From the NCBI GenBank assembly GCA_030616165.1, contig JAUWXV010000024.1, positions 1 to 26,887 on the forward strand: 26,887 nucleotides of DNA. The letters run 5' to 3'. The notes beneath the pieces are model-generated. The model searched no databases, was not told the origin of the DNA, and saw nothing but the letters and a program-made list of their open reading frames with translations. Of this stretch, positions 18,238 through 25,866 are shown piece by piece. The stretch comes from a bacterium. GTDB taxonomy: Bacteria > SM23-31 > JAUVVT01. Numbering within the stretch: position 1 is the stretch's first letter; every line of letters begins with the position of its first letter. Position numbers and translations under genes: made by a program.

Positions 18238-18891
18238 ATGCTTTTTATCAAAAACCTAAGTAAGGTTTTTAAGGGTCCGAAAGGGATTGTTCAGGCGCTC
18301 GAGAGCGTTTCATTGAGTGTTAAAGCAAGTGAATTTGTGGCTGTGCAGGGACCAAGCGGTTCTGGTAAAACTACATTACTTCTCTCAGTGGGAGGGCTGC
18401 TTGTTCCATCCGATGGGGAAGTAACTGTTGATAATCAGAATCCATATCTAATGTCTCCTGATAATAGAGCCCACTTTCGTGCTTCAACTATTGGTTTTGC
18501 TTTCCAGCAATTTTATTTAGTTCCATACCTTAGTGTTCTGGATAATGTTCTTGTTCCTTCTCTTGCTTTTCCTCAATCAATCGCAATAGACCGAGCCAAA
18601 GAACTTATCAACCGTTTTAACCTGACAGACCGCATTGGTCATGTTCCTGGAGAACTCAGCACTGGCGAGCGCCAACGTACTGCTATGGCAAGAGCTCTCT
18701 TAAACAATCCAAAGCTTTTACTCGCGGACGAACCTGTTGGTAATCTGGATAATGAAAATGCCAATATTGTGCTTAGCGTTTTGGAAGAATTTGCCAGCTC
18801 AAGCGGAGCAGTTCTCATGGTTACACACGACAACCGCGCAGCAAAATATGCTCACAAAACTTTACAACTAAAAAATGGAAAATTATTATAA
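18238..18891 (+). CDS. ABC transporter ATP-binding protein, cassette 2
   Basis: The 217-residue ATPase pairs with the preceding permease. It has Walker [11 protein letters not shown]-loop FAFQQFYLVPYL, signature LSTGERQR, Walker B LLLADEPVGNLD and H-loop VTHD. It belongs to the LolD/MacB/FtsE group. It starts 2 bases after the permease stop, the same spacing as in the minus-strand cassette, with its ribosome site inside the permease end. No nucleotide-binding residue is missing. Confidence 0.95.
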   Translation: MLFIKNLSKVFKGPKGIVQALESVSLSVKASEFVAVQGPSGSGKTTLLLSVGGLLVPSDGEVTVDNQNPYLMSPDNRAHFRASTIGFAFQQFYLVPYLSVLDNVLVPSLAFPQSIAIDRAKELINRFNLTDRIGHVPGELSTGERQRTAMARALLNNPKLLLADEPVGNLDNENANIVLSVLEEFASSSGAVLMVTHDNRAAKYAHKTLQLKNGKLL

Positions 18892-19108
18892 ATTTTATGA
18901 ATTAAATACTAAGGAAGATGTAAGAATATACATCATGGATAACAACGATTTTCACATGTTTTGTGTATATAAAACGATTTAATTAAAATTGAGAAAATTT
19001 AAAGTTTTGACAATAATTTAAACTTTGAAACTAAATAAGTTTTTTAAAAATTTGTTTAGTTACATTTAGAAACGTTAATGCAACTGCTAATGTTAGGGAG
19101 AAATTGTT
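18892..19108 (+). promoter_or_regulatory. Spacer before the second propeller gene, with possible promoter
   Basis: This 217-base gap contrasts with 18 bases at the same place in cassette 1. TTGACA (19007-19012) is followed after 19 bases by TAAATA (19032-19037). The spacing is long, so the promoter is tentative, but a separate promoter for the propeller gene is plausible. No terminator is visible. Confidence 0.35.
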
Positions 19109-22100
19109 ATGTTCGTCTGTTGGAATAATTTGAAAAAATACTTTTTCAGCACATTCATTTTTTGTTTGACTTTTAACTGGTTTCTTCATATTCAAGATGT
19201 AACGGGTTCCGACTGGCCCATGTGGCGATATGATGCTGGGCGCACTGCTGCATCTCCTGTTGAACTTCCAGAACAACTGTATCTCCAATGGGTACTTCAA
19301 TATCCAAAGCGTACTATGGTATGGGATGATCCACTAAATCATGACTTAATGCCATATGACAGAGTTTTTGAACCGGTTGTAATGGGTAAGACTATGTTTA
19401 TCGGTTTTAACGACTTTGATAAAATAACAGCAATTGATACTGAAACTGGAGGAGAAAAATGGTCATTCTATGTAGACGGACCTGTACGTCTTCCTCCGGC
19501 TGCCTGGAATGGTAAGGTATATTTTACGAGTGATGATGGTTATCTTTATTGTGTAAGTGCCTTAAACGGAAAGCTGGTTTGGAAGTTTCGCGGAGGTCCT
19601 TCTGAGCAAAAAGTTCTTGGTAATAAACGCTTTATTTCCATGTGGCCAGCCCGTGGAGGTCCTGTCTTAAAAGACGGCACAGTCTATTTTACCGCCTCTA
19701 TCTGGCCCTTTATGGGAATCTTCATCTATGCGCTTGATGCGGAAACCGGAGAGGTTGTCTGGATAAATGACGGAACAGGTGCACAATATATGCTCCAGCC
19801 TCATAACTCTCCTTCTTTTGCAGGAGTTGCACCGCAGGGAGCACTTGCTGCAACAAAAAATAAACTGCTTATTCCGGGAGGTCGCAGTGTACCTGCATGC
19901 TTTGACCGGAACAGCGGAGAGTTTTTATACTACAAACTTTCTTCCAGCGGTAAAACCGGCGGATCCTTCGTCTGTACTACAAGTGGAGTATTTTTCAATC
20001 ACCACAGAGAAAAAGTAACAACTATGTATGGTCTTTCAGATGGAGATGCGATTGTAAAAAGAATAGGCAAACAACCGGTTCTGACTGAAGAAATATATTA
20101 CTTCTCAGGAAATTCAATAATTGCCATTGATGCTAAGAAGATTCAAAAAAATCCAAAAAAATTGAAAGAAAGCATTCTGTGGGAAGTTAAAGTCGATGCG
20201 TCTTACGATTTAATCAAGGCAGGAAATCACTTATATGCCTCAGGAAAACAAGGTATCACCGCAATAGATTTAATTGGTAGAAAAGAAAAACCGAATGTTT
20301 TATGGACAAAGAAGGTCGATGGACAAATAGAAAGGCTTATAGCTGCAGACGAAAAACTCTTTGCTGTAACACTCGATGGACGAATTATGGCTTTTGGAGC
20401 AAAAAAGACGACACCTGCAATAAACAAATATCAACTGGTTCTGACTGAAATTTCTGACCAAATTAACCAAAAGGCACGCTACGTTCTTGACCAGACAGGA
20501 GTAAAAGAGGGGTATGCCTTGTTGTATGGTATTAGCAGCGGGGATTTTTTAGAAGCTTTGCTGCGTAATTCAAATTTACATATCACTGCTGTTGATTCTG
20601 ACCCTTCGACTGTTGAAAAGATGAGACACCGGTTTAATATGTCTGAACATTATGGTAAACGCATTGCTGTTCACCATGGAGACCCATTTACATTCATTGT
20701 TCCACCTTATGTTGCATCTCTGACTATAATAGATGACCTTGAATCAGCAGGTTACCAATGCAGTAAAAATTTTCTAAAACGCATTTTTTACTCTATGCGC
20801 CCCTATGGTGGGAAACTCTGGCTGAATATTGAGAATGAGGAAAAAAGAGCGTTCTTGAAGATGGCTGAGGAAACCAAATTAGATGGTTTGCAGGATCTCT
20901 CTAAAGCAGGCATTACTATATTGTCTCGCGAAGGTCCCCTGCCGGGTTCAGCCGACTGGACTCACCAGTATGGAAACATCTCAAACACTACAAAATCGAA
21001 TGATAGTCTCGTCAAACTGCCCCTGGGGATAGCATGGTTTGGAGGAAACTCCAATCTTGATGTCCTCCCCAGGCATGGCCACGGACCTCCCGAACAAGTG
21101 ATAGGTGGAAGACTTTTTATTGAAGGAATGGACTGTATAAGTGCACGGGACGTTTATACCGGCCGCGTAATTTGGAAAACTAAACTGGATAATCTGGGGA
21201 ATTATGGCGTGTTTTTCGATGACACATATAAAGATGCTCCGACTGACCCGAGTTATAACCAGATACATATTCCCGGGGCAAATTCAAGGGGAACAAACTT
21301 TGTAGCCACACTTGACTATGTGTATGTTGTACAGGGAGGAGAATGCCACGTTCTTGATTCCGCAACGGGAAAAGTCGTAAAGATAATTTCACTGCCTGCT
21401 AAAGATAATGGAGAATTACCTCAATGGGGATATATTGGAGTTTATAAGGATTATCTTATTGCCGGCTCTGATTTTACAACATATTCTGAATTGGTTTCAA
21501 AAGATAGTACGTGGAAAGAATATTTATCAAAACTATCTTCAAGCGGACGCGTTTTTACCAATTTTGATAATTCCGCAAGTAAAGAACTGCTCGTTATGAA
21601 CCGCCATACTGGTAACATCCTCTGGCGCTATAATGCCAGGCATGGCTTTATTCACAATGCAATAGCCGTAGGAAGTGATAAAATATTCTGTCTGGATAAA
21701 ATCCCGCCTCTAATCGAAGAGCAATTGGAAAGACGGGGCTTATCACCTCCCGATACATACAGTCTGAAGACATTTGATATACGTACTGGAAAAATTATCT
21801 GGGAAAGTAATAAAGATATTTTTGGAACATGGCTGAGTTATTCAAAAGAATATGATATCCTACTTCAGGCATGTCGCCCTTCCAGCGACATGCTGAGGGG
21901 TGAAGAAGGTAATCGCATGATCACATACAAAGGACTGGATGGTACTGTATTATGGGATAAAAAAGAAAAATATAACACATTTCCAATACTGCATGGAGAT
22001 AAAATTATTACAGAAGGAAAAGTATCCAGCCTGTTGACAGGAGAACCATTATATAGAGATTCACCGCTAACGGGTAAAAAGGTTCCCTGGAATTGGCAGC

Positions 22101-22915
22101 GTCAATATGGCTGTAATTATCCTATTGCCAGCGAACATCTGATTACATTTCGGTCCGCTGCTGCCGGCTATTATGATTTTACCAATGACGGCGGTACCGG
22201 GAATTTAGGTGGTTTCAAATCAGGATGTACTTCTAATCTAATTGTTGCTGATGGTGTTTTGAATGCACCCGATTACACGCGGACGTGTCAGTGTTCTTAC
22301 CAGAACCAAACTTCACTGGCACTTATTCATATGCCTGATGTTGAAATGTGGACGTTCAATATTATTGATTTGGATGATGCTCCGGTCAAAAGGGTAGGTA
22401 TTAACTTCGGTGCACCCGGAGACCGTATGGCGAACAATGGAACACTCTGGTTAGATTACCCAAGTGTCGGTGGTCCATCACCGAATATTCAAATTGGTAT
22501 AACCCCTGAAGAGCCGGAATGGTTTCGCCATCATTCATCACGTATTGAAGGTGAAGAACTCAAATGGGTTGCGGCATCAGGTTGCAAAGGAATGAAGAAC
22601 ATAACAATAAGACTGGCAAAGAAATCAGAGAAAGAGCGCTCATATACAGTGCGTCTTCACTTTGCTGACCCGGAAGATTTACTGCCAAACAATCGTGTTT
22701 TTGACATTTCAATTCAGGGAAAGCAAGTATTGAAGAACTTGGATATTATAAAAGAAACGGGTGCTTCATATAAAACACTTGTGAAAGAATTTAAAAATAT
22801 TCTTATTAAGGATAACTTGAATGTTGAATTTAATCCGAGCGATATTTTGAATAAAAACGCTCCTATTATCAGCGGTATCGAGATTTTTGCTGAAGAAATT
22901 GACAAGTTGGAATGA
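19109..22915 (+). CDS. Giant exported propeller-methyltransferase-propeller-malectin protein, cassette 2
   Basis: The 1268-residue protein parallels the 1570-residue protein of cassette 1. A signal peptide or anchor (about 8-30) is followed by DWPMWRYDAGR and propeller 1 (about 35-430), with blade motif LDAETGEVVW (209-218). Residues 440-605 align with the methyltransferase domain, but motif I is YGISSG (473-478) and has lost the glycine pattern, so SAM binding is doubtful. SADWTHQY (614-621) opens propeller 2 (about 625-1080), with C1002, C1040, C1060 and C1062 at the conserved spacing. A malectin-like domain (about 1093-1265) has YTVRLHFADP and RVFDISIQGKQVLKNLDI. It lacks the coiled-coil insert and the TPR tail of its paralogue. 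GGGAG lies 8 bases before the ATG. Role unknown; probably periplasmic or surface-exposed. Confidence 0.9.
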   Translation: MFVCWNNLKKYFFSTFIFCLTFNWFLHIQDVTGSDWPMWRYDAGRTAASPVELPEQLYLQWVLQYPKRTMVWDDPLNHDLMPYDRVFEPVVMGKTMFIGFNDFDKITAIDTETGGEKWSFYVDGPVRLPPAAWNGKVYFTSDDGYLYCVSALNGKLVWKFRGGPSEQKVLGNKRFISMWPARGGPVLKDGTVYFTASIWPFMGIFIYALDAETGEVVWINDGTGAQYMLQPHNSPSFAGVAPQGALAATKNKLLIPGGRSVPACFDRNSGEFLYYKLSSSGKTGGSFVCTTSGVFFNHHREKVTTMYGLSDGDAIVKRIGKQPVLTEEIYYFSGNSIIAIDAKKIQKNPKKLKESILWEVKVDASYDLIKAGNHLYASGKQGITAIDLIGRKEKPNVLWTKKVDGQIERLIAADEKLFAVTLDGRIMAFGAKKTTPAINKYQLVLTEISDQINQKARYVLDQTGVKEGYALLYGISSGDFLEALLRNSNLHITAVDSDPSTVEKMRHRFNMSEHYGKRIAVHHGDPFTFIVPPYVASLTIIDDLESAGYQCSKNFLKRIFYSMRPYGGKLWLNIENEEKRAFLKMAEETKLDGLQDLSKAGITILSREGPLPGSADWTHQYGNISNTTKSNDSLVKLPLGIAWFGGNSNLDVLPRHGHGPPEQVIGGRLFIEGMDCISARDVYTGRVIWKTKLDNLGNYGVFFDDTYKDAPTDPSYNQIHIPGANSRGTNFVATLDYVYVVQGGECHVLDSATGKVVKIISLPAKDNGELPQWGYIGVYKDYLIAGSDFTTYSELVSKDSTWKEYLSKLSSSGRVFTNFDNSASKELLVMNRHTGNILWRYNARHGFIHNAIAVGSDKIFCLDKIPPLIEEQLERRGLSPPDTYSLKTFDIRTGKIIWESNKDIFGTWLSYSKEYDILLQACRPSSDMLRGEEGNRMITYKGLDGTVLWDKKEKYNTFPILHGDKIITEGKVSSLLTGEPLYRDSPLTGKKVPWNWQRQYGCNYPIASEHLITFRSAAAGYYDFTNDGGTGNLGGFKSGCTSNLIVADGVLNAPDYTRTCQCSYQNQTSLALIHMPDVEMWTFNIIDLDDAPVKRVGINFGAPGDRMANNGTLWLDYPSVGGPSPNIQIGITPEEPEWFRHHSSRIEGEELKWVAASGCKGMKNITIRLAKKSEKERSYTVRLHFADPEDLLPNNRVFDISIQGKQVLKNLDIIKETGASYKTLVKEFKNILIKDNLNVEFNPSDILNKNAPIISGIEIFAEEIDKLE

Positions 22916-22997
22916 TATTAATTATTCACTAACTGTTTCTTTTGATTATTTCGTATTTTAAAGTAAAATAAATATAATAATTTTAGGTAATTACAAA

Positions 22998-23086
22998 TGG
23001 TGGGCGATACTGGACTCGTCCTCCTGAGGCGGATCCGCCTATGGCGGAAACCAGTGACCTCCTGCTTGTAAGACATATGCTCCTAC
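22998..23086 (-). pseudogene. Degenerate tRNA-Val (UAC) remnant with interrupted T-loop
   Basis: Read on the minus strand, the 3' part of a tRNA is clear: anticodon loop CTTACAA (anticodon UAC), stem strand GCAGG, variable AGGTC, T-stem ACTGG/CCAGT, acceptor strand ATCGCCC, discriminator A and encoded CCA (22998-23000). The T-loop reads TT...CGAGT, split by about 30 bases (23019-23048). The 5' anticodon strand is TATGT rather than the expected CCTGC, and the D-arm and 5' acceptor strand are not recognisable. It is therefore a broken copy. tRNA 3' ends are common integrase attachment sites, so an att remnant is possible. Confidence 0.7.
23019..23048. repeat. Palindromic element inserted in the tRNA T-loop
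   Basis: AGGCGGATCCGCCT (23027-23040) is a perfect palindrome, and TCCGCC/GGCGGA (23034-23039, 23043-23048) forms a second hairpin with a 3-base loop. The same style of GGCGG/CCGCC palindrome occurs at 96-111 and 25611-25651. Confidence 0.6.
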
Positions 23087-23096
23087 TTTTTAAATA

Positions 23097-23329
23097 ACTT
23101 TGTAACTCTTTAAAAATCAACTTAACCACGTATGGCTGCTGAATTTACAAAAACGCTTTAAATTCCCACCATTCCCACGATTGCCACGATTTTTACACCA
23201 TTATTGGCAAGGTCGATAATATGTAAACTAAAAATTTTTTTTAATGTATTTTTTTACTCTTCTGAAATTAAAATAAAAGCTATATTTTAATTTTTAAGGC
23301 AAATTATTTAAAATGTTTGTAGGCATACA
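23097..23329 (+). repeat. Diverged intergenic repeat, copy C
   Basis: CCATTCCCACGATT (about 23169-23182) is shared with copy B. TTGCCA (23181-23186) and TGGCAA (23205-23210) can pair across 18 bases. Positions 23280-23329 align with the URO-D leader 13036-13086. At the promoter positions the boxes have become CTGAAA and TAATTT, so the promoter looks decayed. No plus-strand gene follows. Confidence 0.5.
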
Positions 23330-23413
23330 ATTTATTAACATAACGGTTGGTTTATCAAATGCCAAAACTTTATATAATACTAAAGAATTAATGAAATCTT
23401 TTAACATTATTAA

Positions 23414-24808
23414 CTATTGTTTCTTCTGATTTTTAAAATGAATATCAGCAAAGTCCATATAACGCTCCCAATCGTATATGGTTACATCATGCCTCCCAGG
23501 CCTGATGTGGTACCCAATTGTGCTAAAGACTGGTTCATTAACTCTGGGCATTTCAGTAACAGCTAAACCTTTGGTACCAAGAAGACGGTATACAGGATCT
23601 GCAAATAGTGCCGAAAGAAACTCACCGCGTGGGTCAGCCCATAGATCTTCCTCTGCACTAACTATGTACACTGGGCGCGGAGCAATCAATGTGATGAGCA
23701 TATGTTGGTCTATTGGTAAAGCGTTTTCATTGTCGTTGTATTTCTTGAAATTTTCACAAAACCAGTGTGGAAAGCTATTGTTGATTAGCTTTACGGTCTC
23801 GCCGAACCTTCTTCGTGACAGCGCTGCACCTCCGCAGCCTGAGTTATTTGAGATAACCAATGCAAAACGTTGGTCTTGTGCACCTGCCCACAACGCTGTT
23901 TTTCCGAGGCGCGAATGACCCATAACAGCGACAAGTTCCTGATTTATATCTTCGTCGGTTTCAAAGTAATCCATCGCACGGCTTAATCCCCACGCCCACG
24001 CACCTATTGAACACCATTCATCGGGCATCGGCCTTGTCTGTCCTGTTTTATAAAATAGAGGATGTACTCCGTTTTTAAAACCATCATCAAAATCCGGGTC
24101 TAGGTCACCATAATAAATAGTAGCCAGAGCATAGCCACGCTCAAGGATACGCTCAACTGGCCATCTACTGGCTGCCATTCCACGAGACGCTTCAGTAGCT
24201 CGATTTTCAATTATACCGAATTTCTTATTGTTTCGCATCCACTGTCTCGACAATGTGATACTTGGATCATTATGGATTGCATGGTTGCCGTTAAAGGTTA
24301 GTCCTAAAAATAAAGGTACCGGTTTCGGTTTGTCGTTAGGCAGATAGATTAGGATGTCCATTTTTGGACCATCATTTCTACCTGTGAGATAGACAGTAAC
24401 CTCTTTGCTGGTTGCCATGCCATCAAGTGCTTTCTTGTCCACTGATGTAACATAAAAGGTCATATCCTCGGGTTTCCCCGGTATTTTGCCATAAACATTC
24501 TGCTCGAATAGTTCGAGGATTTCCTGCCTTCGCTGTTCCCACCATATTTTAGAATCTGTTACCTTTCTTCCATTGGAAAGTACAAGTGGATCAGGCAGTT
24601 TGTACTCTGGCACCTTAGTTTCATCATAGTTGACATCTTGTCTCTGTCCAGCAATATTCATAACACATACTATTAGCAATACAAAAAGGCTCTTCCACAC
24701 AAATTGATTTATGTTGCTAAACATAATTAAAAACACTTTGAATCGGTTAATCCCAAGCCGCATAAACTGCGACAACCTTGAAATACTAATTTTTTCCAAA
24801 TACTTCAT
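23414..24808 (-). CDS. CE15-type esterase (glucuronoyl esterase-like alpha/beta hydrolase), exported
   Basis: The 464-residue protein matches bacterial carbohydrate esterase family 15, often annotated as acetylxylan esterase. Landmarks are RYxL-like N-terminal LPDPL, the [21 protein letters not shown] block (215-235), the nucleophile elbow GHSRLGK with S299, [14 protein letters not shown] (320-333), [21 protein letters not shown] (376-396) with a candidate acid at D388, and [16 protein letters not shown] (432-447) with the catalytic His near 434-440. CE15 enzymes cleave esters between glucuronic acid on xylan and lignin. The start at 24808 has AGGAA 8 bases upstream and a strong promoter, giving a long basic N-region before the hydrophobic helix at 38-52; an internal ATG at 24724 would give a more usual signal peptide but has no ribosome site. 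It is probably exported, acting on plant-type polysaccharide. Confidence 0.85.
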   Translation of the reverse strand: MKYLEKISISRLSQFMRLGINRFKVFLIMFSNINQFVWKSLFVLLIVCVMNIAGQRQDVNYDETKVPEYKLPDPLVLSNGRKVTDSKIWWEQRRQEILELFEQNVYGKIPGKPEDMTFYVTSVDKKALDGMATSKEVTVYLTGRNDGPKMDILIYLPNDKPKPVPLFLGLTFNGNHAIHNDPSITLSRQWMRNNKKFGIIENRATEASRGMAASRWPVERILERGYALATIYYGDLDPDFDDGFKNGVHPLFYKTGQTRPMPDEWCSIGAWAWGLSRAMDYFETDEDINQELVAVMGHSRLGKTALWAGAQDQRFALVISNNSGCGGAALSRRRFGETVKLINNSFPHWFCENFKKYNDNENALPIDQHMLITLIAPRPVYIVSAEEDLWADPRGEFLSALFADPVYRLLGTKGLAVTEMPRVNEPVFSTIGYHIRPGRHDVTIYDWERYMDFADIHFKNQKKQ

Positions 24809-24852
24809 TTTAAATATTCCTTATATAAATTTTAACAAAATAACTATCATAA

Positions 24853-24881
24853 ATATTAATAATAAATTAAAAAATTGTCAA
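24853..24881 (-). promoter_or_regulatory. Strong sigma70-like promoter for the esterase gene
   Basis: On the minus strand TTGACA (24881-24876) is followed after exactly 17 bases by TAATAT (24858-24853). Transcription would start near 24846, leaving a leader of about 40 bases that includes the AGGAA ribosome site. Confidence 0.75.
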
Positions 24882-25290
24882 GAGATAATCTGTTTACTCA
24901 GAAAAAATCTAAATCATTTTATTTTATTTGTAATCTAACACAATAATTGGAATCCTGACATTTAATATTAAAAGTAGTAAGAATTTAAATTTAGGGACAC
25001 AATGCATATTTTTTTTATTTTTTAGTTTTTTTCCCCGTTTTTTTGGTGAAATAATGCGTACAATACTATTGCGGAATGTTAAATACGAAAATGTATAATT
25101 TTTTAGCCATATTGTCAAGAAATAAGTACTATGTCTCCGAATTTATTGAAGGAAGAATGAGGAAGTACGAATGACGAATGAAAAATAGAGGCACAAAGGG
25201 GAAGAGGGAAAAGAAGTACGATTTACGATAATTGAACCGCTGACCCACAGGGCAAGGGCGCAGAAAAAAGGGTTTATGATTTTAGAAATT

Positions 25291-25342
25291 CCCCCTTAGC
25301 AAAGGGGGATTAATACGCCATATTTACGGCGTATTAAGGGGG
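25291..25342. repeat. Palindromic CCCCCTTA/TAAGGGGG element
   Basis: CCCCCTTA (25291-25298) pairs with TAAGGGGG (25335-25342), enclosing the inner hairpin TAATACGCC/GGCGTATTA (25311-25319, 25328-25336, overlapping the outer arm by 2 bases). The left arm can instead fold locally as CCCCCTT with AAGGGGG (ending 25308). Mutually exclusive hairpins of this kind are common in dispersed small palindromic repeats. Confidence 0.6.
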
Positions 25343-25458
25343 TTGTATATCTTCAATCCATGTTTCAATTATTTTCAAATATAGTTGAATTTTGAAAGAT
25401 GAGGATATTCAGGGTGCGACAACTCCAGCCAATCGAGCCATACGAAGTAGTAATTTTT

Positions 25459-25553
25459 ACCCTGATTAAAATCGTAGGGGCGGATTTATCCGCCAATATT
25501 CTAAGTTTTTTAGTTGACCCTGATTGAAAATCGTAGGGGCGGATTTATCCGCC
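25459..25553. repeat. Direct repeats of a GTAGGGGCGG-containing palindromic unit
   Basis: Two nearly identical 37-base copies begin ACCCTGATT and contain AATCGTAGGGGCGG then ATTTATCCGCC (25459-25495 and 25517-25553), separated by 21 bases. Within each unit GGCGGAT and ATCCGCC pair. An inverted, G-for-A variant lies at 25631-25651 (GCGGGTAAACCCGC followed by CCCTACG). Confidence 0.65.
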
Positions 25554-25610
25554 CAAATTCATTGTGTTGTTACTGCTTAAGACCATATTCATTAATTATT
25601 AAACAAGAAG

Positions 25611-25651
25611 GGCGGGCAAGCCTGCCAGAGGCGGGTAAACCCGCCCCTACG
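25611..25651. repeat. Inverted copy of the GTAGGGGCGG repeat
   Basis: GGCGGGCAAGCCTGCC is followed by AGAGGCGGG, TAAA, CCCGCCCCTACG. GGCGGG and CCCGCC form a hairpin, and the end CCCCTACG is the reverse of the CGTAGGGG in the direct repeats at 25473 and 25532. Confidence 0.55.
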
Positions 25652-25866
25652 CTCTTTTGGTGACAAAACCAACAGAGAGCAGAAAAGGGATTTAATATAT
25701 ATAATTTCTTTTTTAAGTTGACCCTAAGCAGTTTAGAGGTAAAGAAATTAAACAGAAAAAAATGTAAAGATTTAAAATAAACATTTACTGATGAACCTAC
25801 CTGAACTAATTTGAAGCATTGAGCTTAAGTCTGCTGGATACCTGTGTTAGAAAATATTTATATAAG

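Larger units (their letters stand above)
22916..23413. other. Relic intergenic region between convergent genes
   Basis: These 498 bases hold no supported gene but do hold a degenerate tRNA-Val (22998-23086) with an insert, and repeat copy C (23097-23329), which carries a decayed version of the URO-D promoter and leader. No terminator is evident for either flanking gene. Confidence 0.6.
24809..25866. other. Repeat-rich intergenic region of about 1 kb
   Basis: I see no real gene; the minus-strand frame at 24924-25118 is low-complexity and has no family signal. From left to right it holds the esterase promoter, a fragment matching the repeat core (AAAAGTAGTAAGAATTT, 24970-24986), a purine-rich stretch with repeats of GAAGTACGA and ACGAATGA (25134-25230), the hairpin repeat at 25291-25342, the direct repeats at 25459-25553, and an inverted relative at 25611-25651. 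AGTTGACCCT occurs at 25512 and again at 25716. Confidence 0.6.

Noticed and set aside
9241-22915. PQQ-dependent dehydrogenase function for the giant proteins
   Set aside because: Only the generic blade motif is present; the arrangement with methyltransferase-like and malectin-like domains does not match quinoprotein dehydrogenases.
23478-23918. Open frame of 146 residues on the plus strand
   Set aside because: It is antisense to the CE15-type esterase, whose catalytic motifs fix the real frame.
24924-25118. Open frame of 64 residues on the minus strand
   Set aside because: The sequence is low-complexity, rich in K, I and L, from AT-rich DNA, with no support from context.
25459-25553. CRISPR array
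   Set aside because: There are only two units, each internally palindromic, with no cas gene; this fits a dispersed repeat.
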